Assembly: GCF_000934605.2 (NCBI RefSeq)
Contig: NZ_CP010897.2
Coordinates: 1 to 64,000 of the forward strand
Length of the DNA stretch: 64,000 nucleotides
From: Pandoraea vervacti
GTDB lineage: Bacteria > Pseudomonadota > Gammaproteobacteria > Burkholderiales > Burkholderiaceae
Direction of reading: 5' to 3'
Shown: one piece after another, positions 45,928 to 55,340 of the stretch
Position numbering within the stretch: the first letter of the stretch is position 1
Layout of the letters: the number at the start of each line of letters is the position of its first letter
The notes under the pieces: model-generated
What the model saw: the letters and a program-made list of their open reading frames with translations, nothing else
The model's database searches: none
What the model was told of the DNA's origin: nothing
Position numbers and translations under genes: made by a program

Positions 45928-46386
45928 GGGCTTTCATCGGTAGGCCCGCGAGCGAGCCGTGGATTGGGGGGGTAGCTGCTCGGGCGGGACCGCCGATGCC
46001 GTCGCAGCAAAACATTGATGCCATTACGTCCATACTCTCTGCGCTTACGGCGCAATGCGGCGTTAACTTTAATGAGCGCAGATCAATGCCCGTGCCTAGG
46101 GCCTCAACGGCGGCGCTTCATGGGGTTCGATGGCCGTTGAGCATCGATTTTGGCCCGCGAGACGTGCACTCACCTGGGGCCGCCTCTCCCTCCATCGGTG
46201 ACCCATCAGACAAAAGGCGACTCGGAATCGGGATTTATCGGTCGTGATGCGGGACGCAAGACCTGGTGGCGCGATTGGGAACCGACGCTACCGGCCGCCG
46301 GATCGCAAAGCGGGTGGTTCGTATCTGAAAGAGGGGCGCGATCGGGGTGACATGATGAAATCCCCAACCAATGAAGGAGTTCCATC
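45928..46386. other. Non-coding spacer with a possible sigma-28 promoter
   Basis: No gene is convincing here. On the minus strand TTAAAGTTAACG (46072-46061) and GCCGTAAG (46051-46044) resemble the flagellar TAAA-N15-GCCGATAA promoter with near-correct spacing, about 120 bases before the chemotaxis receptor. The ribosome site AAGGAG for the next gene lies at 46374-46379. Confidence 0.4.
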
Positions 46387-46911
46387 ATGGAGTCGTCATC
46401 GATCAACCTCAGCGGCCGCGGTTCGCCGGTTCAGCTTCCCGACAGTGACCGTCCACCGGCCGAAATGCCTCAGGGTTTCGCTGCGGACGTGGCAGGCCTT
46501 TCGCAGACGGCGAGCACAGAAACATTTGCGCAGCGCAGCGCGGCAGCTCCCGGTCAGGCGCTGCGCACGGCGAATGCGCCGTCTTCGGCGTTTCCCTTCG
46601 AGGCGTTCTACGAGCTCTGGAAGAAAATCGTCGCGGTAGGCGGAGGGGACGAGCGACAGATAGAGGAGCTTGAGCATTTCGGGCCGAGTCCGGAAGACAT
46701 CAAGGAGATCCTGCACAACATCGACATCATCGATAGGGCGGACCGGCAGACTGCCTTAAGCGTCATCGTCGAGATCGCGCCACCCTCCAACAGGTGCACG
46801 GCAGTCCTGTACGAGCTCTCCTTCGATAGTGCGTGGCTCGGGAAGTTTGACGAAGCGCAACGAACGACAGCCATATCCCTCTTGCAGTCTGTCAGACCGC
46901 CCACTCAATGA
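46387..46911 (+). CDS. Hypothetical protein at the edge of the repeat-protein block
   Basis: The 174-residue protein follows a good ribosome site (AAGGAG, eight-base spacing). The first 65 residues are Ser/Pro/Ala-rich and probably disordered (MESSSINLSGRGSPVQLPDS). The rest is a compact, mostly helical domain (FYELWKKIVAVGGGDERQIEELEHFGPSPEDIKEIL, then SVIVEIAPPSNRCTAVLYELSFDSAW). I do not recognise a family and it lacks the ~100-residue repeat of the genes that follow, although the N-terminal composition is similar. The disordered start followed by a globular domain would fit a secreted effector, but this is conjecture. Confidence 0.6.
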   Translation: MESSSINLSGRGSPVQLPDSDRPPAEMPQGFAADVAGLSQTASTETFAQRSAAAPGQALRTANAPSSAFPFEAFYELWKKIVAVGGGDERQIEELEHFGPSPEDIKEILHNIDIIDRADRQTALSVIVEIAPPSNRCTAVLYELSFDSAWLGKFDEAQRTTAISLLQSVRPPTQ

Positions 46912-47509
46912 ACGCTTCTCGCGTCTTTACCGCCCTTCACACCGCTTGAGCGGACGGGGGCTACGACGGGCGCGTTTCATTGTTCGGCGTCGGTTCGTAC
47001 CAAAGCGCAGAATATTGAACGCGCGACAGACGGCGCGCCATTCGGAAGTCGGCGCGCCCCGCAATGCCGGACCGGTCGCACCCGGCGCGCCAAATATTTC
47101 CGCTGCTGCTCCAATCGCGTGCGGCACAACTTCTCGACGTTCCGGCCCGCGGCCCACGTCCATCTCCCCGGGAGCGGCATTCCACGCCCCGATAATCCCT
47201 CGTCGCCGAACCTCGCATCTTCATGCCGAGATGTCTCCTGTGGCCTTGCAACCAACGTTGCAGTGAGTCAGTTCAAAAGGGAGGAGGGGCATGGGCACAC
47301 CCTTATTCGCTGCCCGGGCGAACGTCACAAGCCGGGTTGAAGCTTCACGCGTGCGCACAGCCCGGCGCCAAAAAACAAAAGTGAACCGTTCCATGCGTGC
47401 CACTGTGAAATGGCCGCCGGCCTAACGGTATTGGGTCATCAACGTTGCGGTCATCGGCATCGCAGGTCCGAGCCCTCGGACCGCCCTCTCATCGTTGAGG
47501 AGTTGACTC
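46912..47509. other. Non-coding spacer carrying a duplicated upstream module
   Basis: There is no convincing gene. The stretch 47370-47413 (aAAACAAAAGTGaaCCG... GTGCCAcTgTGAAAT) resembles 48844-48889 and 52621-52669, which also precede repeat-protein genes. The segment near 47321-47338 (GCGAACGTCAC) recurs at 52533-52543. The ribosome site GAGGAG for the next gene is at about 47494-47499. Confidence 0.5.
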
Positions 47510-48727
47510 ATGGAAAACCGGATTTCTTCCAACCTCCCACCGGGAGCGATCACCGCGCAGACCGCCGCCCCGAGGACCGAATCGCGAAATGCGCAGGCAG
47601 CAGCGCCAATGCCCGCTGAACTGACGAACGTTGGGCATCGTCCCGCCATGTCGATGGCGAATGCGCCGGCCATTGCGAAACCCGTTGACGACATTACGGA
47701 GCTCCGCCGGTTGGCTTCGGCTCGCGTGGATCGCGAGTTCAACGACTTATGGCGGGCTGTAGAAGAGGGATACCGACGCGAACACGACGCCTGGACACCT
47801 GAATCCTTTTATTCGTTGTCGGAGTCCGAAAAACGGCTAGTGGTCAAGCGCGCAGTTGACGAGGTGTTCAAGGAAAACGCTAGCAGAATCGACGGATATT
47901 TCAATCGCCTCACTGCCAACGCCGACGTAAAAGGTCACCTGAAAAAAACAATTTCGCAGGAAACCCGCGATGCCGCCTATGCGTTGTTCCAAAACCTTGA
48001 CAGGTACTACGACAAGCGTACGCATCTCATGGCGAGAATAAAGAAATATGAAATGGTGTATAGCGAAAACAGCTGGCACGTCGCCCATGCAAAAGACGAT
48101 ATGTGGAACGCGGTCCGCAAAGCCGTTTACGAGGCGCAAATCATCTCGGTGCCGGAGTCATTCGAGAAATTAACGGAAGTCGAAAAGAAGGATCTCGTGA
48201 AATTGACAGTGGACTGGGTGTTCAGCCCGGTCAATGACGATACGGCTGCGTGGTTCGAAAGATTCACGGCGGACAAGACCATTCAGCCTTATCTGACGAA
48301 TACCGTGCCCTACGAAACGTACCGAGAAGTGACGAAAACGGGAAGCCTGGCGCACATTAGAGATCTGATCGACACGTATGGCATGCGTGAGGAAGACACG
48401 AAAAATACCATTGAAACCGCGAAAGCCGAGATATGGAATGTCGTTCGACACGGCGTTGCCGAGCGAATGGACGCCACCGGCCCGGAGTCGTTCATGTATC
48501 TGACCGAGGACGCCAAACGAAAAGTCGCAAAGTTGACCATTGATTGGGCGCTAAATCCAATCAATCAGGAAACGGAGCTTTGGTTCTACGAGGTGGTGGG
48601 GAAAGCGTTCTTTAGAAATTATCTGAAGAATACGGTGCCGAAGACAACTTATGAAGCGATCATAAAGTGCGGAGGACTCGGGCGCGTGAAAGATACGATT
48701 TTGGATTACGACATGTTGCAAGGTTGA
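47510..48727 (+). CDS. Three-unit repeat protein, undescribed family
   Basis: The 405-residue protein has a low-complexity N-terminus (MENRISSNLPPGAITAQTAA) with MPAELTNVGH, a motif shared with the two larger paralogs, followed by three repeats of about 100 residues. Unit 1 (about 75-185) is subtype B (YFNRLTANADVKGHLKKTIS...). Units 2 and 3 (about 190-300 and 305-405) are subtype A (SFEKLTEVEKKDLVKLTVDWVFSPVND... ending YGM or YDML). Each unit begins with an ndlWnAVrkgv helix. No signal peptide, membrane segment or catalytic motif is evident. Codon usage is less GC-rich than neighbours such as gdhA. Confidence 0.8.
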   Translation: MENRISSNLPPGAITAQTAAPRTESRNAQAAAPMPAELTNVGHRPAMSMANAPAIAKPVDDITELRRLASARVDREFNDLWRAVEEGYRREHDAWTPESFYSLSESEKRLVVKRAVDEVFKENASRIDGYFNRLTANADVKGHLKKTISQETRDAAYALFQNLDRYYDKRTHLMARIKKYEMVYSENSWHVAHAKDDMWNAVRKAVYEAQIISVPESFEKLTEVEKKDLVKLTVDWVFSPVNDDTAAWFERFTADKTIQPYLTNTVPYETYREVTKTGSLAHIRDLIDTYGMREEDTKNTIETAKAEIWNVVRHGVAERMDATGPESFMYLTEDAKRKVAKLTIDWALNPINQETELWFYEVVGKAFFRNYLKNTVPKTTYEAIIKCGGLGRVKDTILDYDMLQG

Positions 48728-48843
48728 GATTGGCGATTGCTTCCGCGCAAGGGCCAAGAATGCGTCAGGCCTTTCCCCAGTCAATGACTTCCCCAATCTC
48801 CCAACCGTGACCGGCTCGCTTCACGGCCCCAAAGCGGCCGGTC

Positions 48844-48982
48844 AGAAAGCAAAAATGTACCGCGAGATCAGTGCCAATCTGAAATTCCCATCAGACAGAG
48901 GACAGGCATCGCGGACGTCTCTACCGCACGTCACACCAGTCGAATTTCCCTTCGAATACTCAGATTATTCAGGAGCAGAATC
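48844..48982 (+). promoter_or_regulatory. Duplicated upstream region of repeat-protein genes
   Basis: The stretch 48844-48889 (AAGCAAAAATGTACCG... CAGTGCCAATCTGAAATTCC) recurs with few changes at 52621-52669 and more loosely at 47370-47413. The stretch 48890-48960 (GGCATCGCGGaCGTCT... GTCACACCA) recurs at 52445-52485. The last bases, TTCAGGAGCAGAATCATGTA, are almost identical before the gene at 50756. These duplications likely hold a shared promoter or leader. Confidence 0.55.
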
Positions 48983-50611
48983 ATGTACAGCCCCTCAAGT
49001 ACGACCGGGTCCGCCGGCGGCGCTACGAATATCCCTGCAAGGCTGGAACCGGAAGACGCCAGTCCAAAAAACAGTCCCCCTAAAACGGCGGAAATGGCCG
49101 CCGAGCTAAACACTATTGGGCACAGCTCGGTACCGTCACTGGCAGGCCTGCGGATCGGACAGGACGCGATAGTACCGACGACCGCATATCTTCGTTCGGC
49201 ACCAGTTCGTGCCGAAATGGAGGACATTCGGCGCGCGACCGAAACCATGAAGCAGGCGGTTCGCGAGGGGGTTCATAACAGGAAGGACGTTGTCGCACCG
49301 CAGTGGTTTATGGAGCTCTCTGAAGATGCAAAGCGGAAGGTTGCAAAACAGGTTGTCGACTGGGTGTTTAGTCCAGTCAATAGCGAAACTGAACGTTGGT
49401 TCAACAGATTTACTGCGGATAAATATATTCAGAAATACTTAACAAACACCGTTTCCGAAACAACGTACGAGCAGGTTAGCCGGCTGCATTGTCTGGGGCA
49501 CGTCAGAGACAGAATCAAAAATTACGGCATGCTGGAAGGGCAAGACAACAACGTCCGTCCGCCGGTTGACAGGTTGAATCGCGCGGAAAGGATCGAGAAT
49601 GCAAAAGCGGAGATGTGGGACGCGGTTCGCAAGGGGTTCTATGACCATAAAGGCGTCGCGGTGCCAGCGTCGTTCCTGGCGCTAAATGAAGATGATAGGC
49701 AAGAGGTTGTCGAATTAACGGTGTCATGGGTGTTCTCGCCCGTCAACAGAGAGACGCATCGATGGTTCGAGTGTCTTGTTGCAGGGGCGAGTCTCCGGCC
49801 ATATCTGGAAAATACCGTTCCACAAGAAACCTACGACGAAGTCGAGCGAATCGGCCTAAATTTCGTCCGGCAAAAGATAAAAGAGTACGGTATGTTGATA
49901 CCCGCAGTGGAGGCGCAGAAGCGAGTCGAAATCGGGGCAAACGATTTGTGGAATGCGGTGCTGGATGGCGTTGAGAACGGGTACGACGCAAAAACACCCA
50001 AGTCGTTCGCGTGCCTCTCTGACGCGAACCGACGTGAGGTCGTGCAACGTGCAGTTGCCAGGCTTCTTCCTATTGCATGGACGAAGTTTGAAAACCATTT
50101 CAATCGCCTCACTGCAAATAGCGATGTAAAGCCATTCTTGAAAGGGACATTGTCTCAGAGCGATGCAGACGGAATCCTGCTCAAGATGCAAAAGGCTGGC
50201 GGTGACGCGCGTTCCCATGTCATGTCTCGAATCAAGCAGTACAGGATGATCGCCTATCGCTCCGACGATCCCGTGCAGCAAGCCAAATATGACCTATGGG
50301 AAGCCGTTCTCGACGGCGTATCCAATAGTCGCGTCGCCACTACGCCGGCGTCGTTCACTAGTCTTTCATTATCGAAAGATAAACAAGCTGTCGTCAATGA
50401 AGCGGCAAGCCGCCTTAAGCCGCTGCAGGGTTGGCAAATCCCGTCGCATTTCAATTGTCTTACTGAGAACGCGGATGTGAAGCCTTACCTCAAGGGATCG
50501 ATGTCGAAGGCCCAATATGACGAAATCGAAAGAAAACTGAGGTTCTTTACGAACATCCAAATCTGGCGTGACATCACAACCAAAATGGAGAAGTACCAGA
50601 TGGCTGGTTAA
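48983..50611 (+). CDS. Four-unit repeat protein, undescribed family
   Basis: The 542-residue protein begins MYSPSSTTGSAGGATNIPAR, then the shared motif MAAELNTIGHSS (residues 38-49). Four units follow at about 85-184, 205-304, 316-422 and 432-540. Units 1 and 2 are subtype A (VVDWVFSPVNSETERWFNRFTADKYI, TVSWVFSPVNRETHRWF, each closing with a YGML). Units 3 and 4 are subtype B (HFNRLTANSDVKPFLKGTLS, HFNCLTENADVKPYLKGSMS, closing with YRM or YQM). AGGAG precedes the ATG. It is nearly a duplicate of the next gene. All helical in appearance, no catalytic motif; a binding scaffold or secreted effector is possible. Confidence 0.82.
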   Translation: MYSPSSTTGSAGGATNIPARLEPEDASPKNSPPKTAEMAAELNTIGHSSVPSLAGLRIGQDAIVPTTAYLRSAPVRAEMEDIRRATETMKQAVREGVHNRKDVVAPQWFMELSEDAKRKVAKQVVDWVFSPVNSETERWFNRFTADKYIQKYLTNTVSETTYEQVSRLHCLGHVRDRIKNYGMLEGQDNNVRPPVDRLNRAERIENAKAEMWDAVRKGFYDHKGVAVPASFLALNEDDRQEVVELTVSWVFSPVNRETHRWFECLVAGASLRPYLENTVPQETYDEVERIGLNFVRQKIKEYGMLIPAVEAQKRVEIGANDLWNAVLDGVENGYDAKTPKSFACLSDANRREVVQRAVARLLPIAWTKFENHFNRLTANSDVKPFLKGTLSQSDADGILLKMQKAGGDARSHVMSRIKQYRMIAYRSDDPVQQAKYDLWEAVLDGVSNSRVATTPASFTSLSLSKDKQAVVNEAASRLKPLQGWQIPSHFNCLTENADVKPYLKGSMSKAQYDEIERKLRFFTNIQIWRDITTKMEKYQMAG

Positions 50612-50755
50612 CGCCCTGATGTGGCCTTCGCTCGGAACGCATCCGGCGGTACCCGGAGCGCCTAAGTCAACAACGATCGCCGGCCGGCTCGTCTTCGGGA
50701 ATCCTGCAGGGCGGGCCGAGTCCTTCATCTATGCCGATTACTCAGGAGCAGAATC

Positions 50756-52381
50756 ATGTACAGCATCCCAAGTACGACCGGGGCCGCCAGTGGCGCCACG
50801 AACATTCCTGCAAGGCTCGAACCGGACGATATTCAGAAAAGCAGTCCTCGTGAAACGACGGACATGGCCGCTGAACTCACCGCCATCGGACACAGCGCAG
50901 CGCCATCAATGGCGAGCTTGCAGATCGGACAGGATTCGATAGTGACGGCAGCCGCATATCTTCGTTCGGCTCCCGTTTCTACAGGAACGTACAACGTCGA
51001 TGGCGCAACCGAAGCCATGAAGGAGGAGGTTCGCAAGGGCGTTCGCGACAAGCAGGACGTCGTCGCGCCGCAGTGGTTCAAAGAACTCTCCGAACACGCA
51101 AAGCGAGAAGTCGCACAACGGGTTGTGGACTGGGTGTTTGCACCGGTGAATAGTGAGACTGAGCGGTGGTTCAATCGGTTCACCGCAGACAACTATATTC
51201 GGCAGTACTTGAATGGCACTGTCTCCCGGGCAACGTACTACCAAGTTAGCCGGCTAAGTTGCCTGAGGCACGTCAAGGAAAGAATTGAAAATTACGGCAT
51301 GTTGGAGGGAGGGGGCGACGGCACTCATCCACTGCCTGACAGATTGAGCCGCGCAGAAAGGATCGAGACGGCAAAAGCCGATATGTGGGATGCGGTTCGA
51401 AAGGCGTTCCGCGAGCTTCGAGGTGTTACGGTGCCGGCGTCGTTCCTGGCGTTAAACGAAAACGATAGGCGAGATGTCGTTCGACTCACGGTGTCCTGGG
51501 TGTTTTCGCCCGTCAATAGAGAGACGCATCGGTGGTTTGTCTGTCTTATCGCGGAAGAATGTCTCCGGCCATATCTGAAGCATACCGTTCCACAAGACAC
51601 CTACGACGAAGTCGTGCGAGTCGGGTTGGGATTCGTCCGTGTGAAGATTGAAGAGTACCGTATGTTAGTGGAGGAAGGATGGTCGCACCCGCGAATTTCC
51701 CTTGCAGCAAGCGACTTGTGGCGTGCGGTGCTGGATGGTGTGGCGAACGGATACGATGCTAAAACGCCCGGATCGTTTGTGTGCCTGTCGAAGGAGGAAA
51801 TGCACGACGTCGTTCGACTTGTGGTTGCCAAACTTCTCCCCGTCACATGGATGTCGTTTGAAAACCATTTCAATCGACTCACCGCGAACGAGGACGTAAA
51901 GCCATTTTTGAAAGGCACATTGTCTCAGAGTGACGTCGATGGAATTTCAGACAAGTTGAAAATGGCGGGCAGCGATGCGATGAGCCATGTCATGTCCCGA
52001 ATAGAAACGTTGAGGATGGTAGCCTCTCGTTACGAAGATCCCGTGCAGAAAGCCACATGCGACTTGTGGGAGGCCGTGCTAAATGGGCTATCCGATGCCC
52101 ATTACGCCACTACCCCTGCCTCGTTCAAGCGTTTGTCATCGTCGGAAGACATGCAAGCTGCGGTCAACGGTGCCGTTAGCAACCTCAATGACTTGCAGGT
52201 ATGGGAGATCGAATCGCACTTCAATTGCCTTACCTCGAACGCAGATGTGAAGCCATTTCTGAAAGGGTCGATGACGAAGACACACTTTGACGCCATCGAA
52301 AGAAAACTGAGGTTCTTCACTAGCCCATCGGTCTGGCGTGCGGTCACGGGAAAAATGAAGACCTACCAGATGGACGGCTAA
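50756..52381 (+). CDS. Four-unit repeat protein, paralog of the preceding gene
   Basis: The 541-residue protein aligns end to end with its upstream neighbour: start MYSIPSTTGAASGATNIPAR, motif MAAELTAIGHSA, two subtype A units (VVDWVFAPVNSETERWFNRF; TVSWVFSPVNRETHRWFVCL) and two subtype B units (HFNRLTANEDVKPFLKGTLS; HFNCLTSNADVKPFLKGSMT). Differences concentrate in the linkers and in the exposed-looking turn before each SF.xL segment. The ribosome site and first 70 coding bases are almost identical to those of the neighbour, which supports a recent tandem duplication followed by divergence. Confidence 0.82.
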   Translation: MYSIPSTTGAASGATNIPARLEPDDIQKSSPRETTDMAAELTAIGHSAAPSMASLQIGQDSIVTAAAYLRSAPVSTGTYNVDGATEAMKEEVRKGVRDKQDVVAPQWFKELSEHAKREVAQRVVDWVFAPVNSETERWFNRFTADNYIRQYLNGTVSRATYYQVSRLSCLRHVKERIENYGMLEGGGDGTHPLPDRLSRAERIETAKADMWDAVRKAFRELRGVTVPASFLALNENDRRDVVRLTVSWVFSPVNRETHRWFVCLIAEECLRPYLKHTVPQDTYDEVVRVGLGFVRVKIEEYRMLVEEGWSHPRISLAASDLWRAVLDGVANGYDAKTPGSFVCLSKEEMHDVVRLVVAKLLPVTWMSFENHFNRLTANEDVKPFLKGTLSQSDVDGISDKLKMAGSDAMSHVMSRIETLRMVASRYEDPVQKATCDLWEAVLNGLSDAHYATTPASFKRLSSSEDMQAAVNGAVSNLNDLQVWEIESHFNCLTSNADVKPFLKGSMTKTHFDAIERKLRFFTSPSVWRAVTGKMKTYQMDG

Positions 52382-52695
52382 CTGCGTTGTGCCCCTGGCT
52401 CGGAATCCATCGGGCAGTACCCGAAATTCCCATCGAGCAGAAAAGAGGCATCGCGGCCGTCTTTAGCGCATGTCACACCATTTGAATTTGCCTTTTCGGG
52501 GAGGGCATCGGTGTGTCCGAAGCGGCGGCCCTGGCGAACGTCACCAAGCCTTTCCTCAGTCAACCGTGCCTCCAACCTCCCAACCGTGACTGGATCGCTT
52601 CATGGCACCAAAGCGTCGCGTCAGAAAGCTAAAGTGTGCTGCGCTATCAGTGCCAATCTGGAACTCCGATCAACGGAAATTTAAGGAGTGCGATT
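52382..52695. other. Spacer with duplicated leader remnants
   Basis: This 314-base spacer contains two pieces of the upstream region of 48983 in rearranged order: 52423-52495 resembles 48880-48965, and 52578-52669 resembles 48797-48888. The first piece has no gene directly behind it and may mark a deleted or displaced copy. AAGGAG for the next gene is at 52683-52688. Confidence 0.5.
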
Positions 52696-53271
52696 ATGGG
52701 ATTGACCGAGAACATCACCGTGGCGACGTTTTCCCCGACGAACGTCGGGGGCGCTGACCCCTCTGCGGCCAATGCGCCTTTCTGCGCGTTGAGCAACGAC
52801 CTCAAGGAAGTTGTCCAGAAACTGGCGGATTCGATGTCACCCTCAACGCAATTGCATATGCACATGCAGGTGTGCTTGCTCAGGACCAACGAACCGGCGC
52901 GGGTTGACGATCCGGCGCCGGTCGACGATCCGGAAAAAAAGGCGCGGATCGAGCACGCGAAGGAGGGCATGCGGCAGGCCATTCGCGACGGGTATCGAAC
53001 GGGGGCTACCATGCAAACGCCCCCTTCATTCCTGGCGCTCGATGAAGACGGGCGGAAGGCGGTCGCCAAGCTGACCGTGGACTGGGTGCTCTGTCCCGTG
53101 AATGAAGCGACTGCGAAATGGTTTGATGCCTTCGTAGAAAACGAGGACGTTCAGCCTTACCTGAAGCACACCGTGCCGCAGTTCGTCATGGAAGAGGTCT
53201 GCAAGATCGAGTCTCTGAGCACCGTGCTCGACGGGTTGAAAAGCTACGATATGTTGATGCCGAAGCCTTGA
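52696..53271 (+). CDS. Single-unit repeat protein, undescribed family
   Basis: I start at ATG 52696 (MGLTENITVATFSPTNVGGA) because AAGGAG lies eight bases upstream; the frame is open to 52636 within duplicated leader DNA. The 191-residue protein has a variable N-terminal part (to about residue 80) and one subtype A unit (ARIEHAKEGMRQAIRDGYRTG... LTVDWVLCPVNEATAKWFDAFVENEDVQPYLKHTVP... ending SYDMLMPKP). It is the smallest member and shows that one unit can stand alone, supporting the repeat as an independent fold. Confidence 0.78.
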   Translation: MGLTENITVATFSPTNVGGADPSAANAPFCALSNDLKEVVQKLADSMSPSTQLHMHMQVCLLRTNEPARVDDPAPVDDPEKKARIEHAKEGMRQAIRDGYRTGATMQTPPSFLALDEDGRKAVAKLTVDWVLCPVNEATAKWFDAFVENEDVQPYLKHTVPQFVMEEVCKIESLSTVLDGLKSYDMLMPKP

Positions 53272-53287
53272 GTGCCGTGCGCCGACC

Positions 53288-53313
53288 GCAGCGGGGCGTG
53301 CTTGCCCCGCTGC
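53288..53313. terminator. Hairpin between convergent genes
   Basis: GCAGCGGGGC / GCCCCGCTGC (53288-53297 and 53304-53313) forms a perfect ten-base stem with a six-base loop, between the stops of 53271 (plus) and 53319 (minus). No T run follows, so it may act only as a processing or partial termination structure. Confidence 0.45.
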
Positions 53314-53318
53314 CGCCA

Positions 53319-53975
53319 TCACCGAAGGTCGCCGCCCGCGAGTTCCGGGAACCCTACGGTCCTGGCCTGACATCCCTCGACAAGCGCATCGTCATGGGTG
53401 GAGAAGAAGACGCAACTCTCTTTACCAAGCGTGGTGAACAGGTCGATGAGCACCGCACGCGAGGGGCCATCGAGACCGCCGGTCGGCTCATCCGCAAGAA
53501 TCACGCGCGGCGCGCCGAACAGAAGGGCCGTCAGATAGAACTTCCGGCGCGTGCCCGTCGACATCTGCTCAAAGCGCTTCTCGATGTGCGGCATCAGGCT
53601 GAAGCGATCGGCCAGAGCGAGGACATCTGCGCCGACTGTCGCCTCACGCGCCGCCGCACGTTGCGCCAGAAATTCGCGCCCCGTCTGCGAGGGCTGCGTC
53701 AGGCAATCGAACGGCACCACCGCCAGCGCAGCCTTCGCAGCGGCCGGGGCGCTCTGCAACGAATGCCCAGCGATCCACACCTTGCCGCCACCCGTATCGA
53801 CAGTGCCCGCCAGCATGCCCAACAGCGTAGTTTTGCCGCCGCCGCCTTCATCGCGCAACGCGAAGCAGCCGGCACCGGCGCTGAAACACAAGTTCTCGAA
53901 AAGTGTGAAATCGTCGAAGCGTTGGGTCAGCCCTTCGAAGCGAAGCAGCGGTTCGTGGCGCATGACATCGGTCAT
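53319..53975 (-). CDS. ABC-type ATPase without a partner permease
   Basis: The 218-residue ATP-binding protein (start 53975, MTDVMRHEPLLRFEGLTQRF) has an altered Walker A, DEGGGGKTTLLGML, a degenerate signature MSTGTRRKFYLTALLF and Walker B VILADEPTGGLDGPSRAV, then the H-loop FFSTHDDAL. Its start overlaps the stop of the RcnR-type regulator (ATGA), so the two form an operon opposite rcnA. No permease gene is adjacent. An ATPase of a metal exporter or a regulatory ATPase are both possible. The frame continues far upstream as a Val-repeat, which is only the antisense of the rcnA His-Asp tract. Confidence 0.75.
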   Translation of the reverse strand: MTDVMRHEPLLRFEGLTQRFDDFTLFENLCFSAGAGCFALRDEGGGGKTTLLGMLAGTVDTGGGKVWIAGHSLQSAPAAAKAALAVVPFDCLTQPSQTGREFLAQRAAAREATVGADVLALADRFSLMPHIEKRFEQMSTGTRRKFYLTALLFGAPRVILADEPTGGLDGPSRAVLIDLFTTLGKESCVFFSTHDDALVEGCQARTVGFPELAGGDLR

Positions 53976-54241
53976 TTCAGATAGGCCTTGATGACATGAA
54001 GCAGCGGCGCCAGTTCGGCTTCGCGATGCGCCTGATCGGGTTCGTTGATGACGTGATCGGCGAGGTGCCCTTCGATGACTGCGCCCATCAGACCATTGAT
54101 CGCACCGCGAATGGCCGCGATCTGCTGAAGGATTTCCACGCAGTCGCCCTCCTGCGTCAACTGGCGCTCCAACGCCTGCGTCTGACCCTGAATGCGACGC
54201 ACGCGTGCCAGCAACTTGTTCTTGTCCCGAATCGTGTGCAC
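53972..54241 (-). CDS. rcnR: RcnR-type nickel/cobalt-responsive repressor
   Basis: The 89-residue all-helical protein aligns closely with RcnR (MHTIRDKNKLLARVRRIQGQ, CVEILQQIAAIRGAINGLM). The residues corresponding to the Ni/Co ligands of E. coli RcnR are present: His2, Cys34, His59 and His63. Known family members repress rcnA until Ni(II) or Co(II) binds. It is divergent from rcnA with an RcnR-like operator between them. Its stop overlaps the start of the ABC ATPase gene. Confidence 0.92.
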   Translation of the reverse strand: MHTIRDKNKLLARVRRIQGQTQALERQLTQEGDCVEILQQIAAIRGAINGLMGAVIEGHLADHVINEPDQAHREAELAPLLHVIKAYLK

Positions 54242-54298
54242 GGTCTGTCGCGCTCCTGTCTGTCACGAAATTAGATGAAAAAAATCCTAACACAAATA

Positions 54299-54313
54299 TA
54301 CTGAGGGGGAGTA
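54299..54313. promoter_or_regulatory. RcnR-type operator
   Basis: TACTGAGGGGGAGTA matches the RcnR site pattern TACT-(G-tract)-N-AGTA and lies 38 bases before the rcnA start, between rcnR and rcnA. Confidence 0.8.
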
Positions 54314-54350
54314 TATTGCGCGGACGACGTTTCCTCTTGAGCGCTGTGCC

Positions 54351-55211
<861 letters not shown>

Positions 55212-55340
55212 GGCACACGCGTCGTCCGCCGATTGCGATTCGTGCAGCCGGTGCACAAGTGCTGTGTCTGTCGGTGTCTGTTTCGCATGAGGACGCTTGC
55301 CTAGACTGGTCACCTCCACGACATCGATAGAGGACGACCC

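Noticed and set aside
46927..47255. Several small minus-strand frames
   Set aside because: They have no ribosome site, no similarity to each other in frame and arginine-rich composition typical of chance frames.
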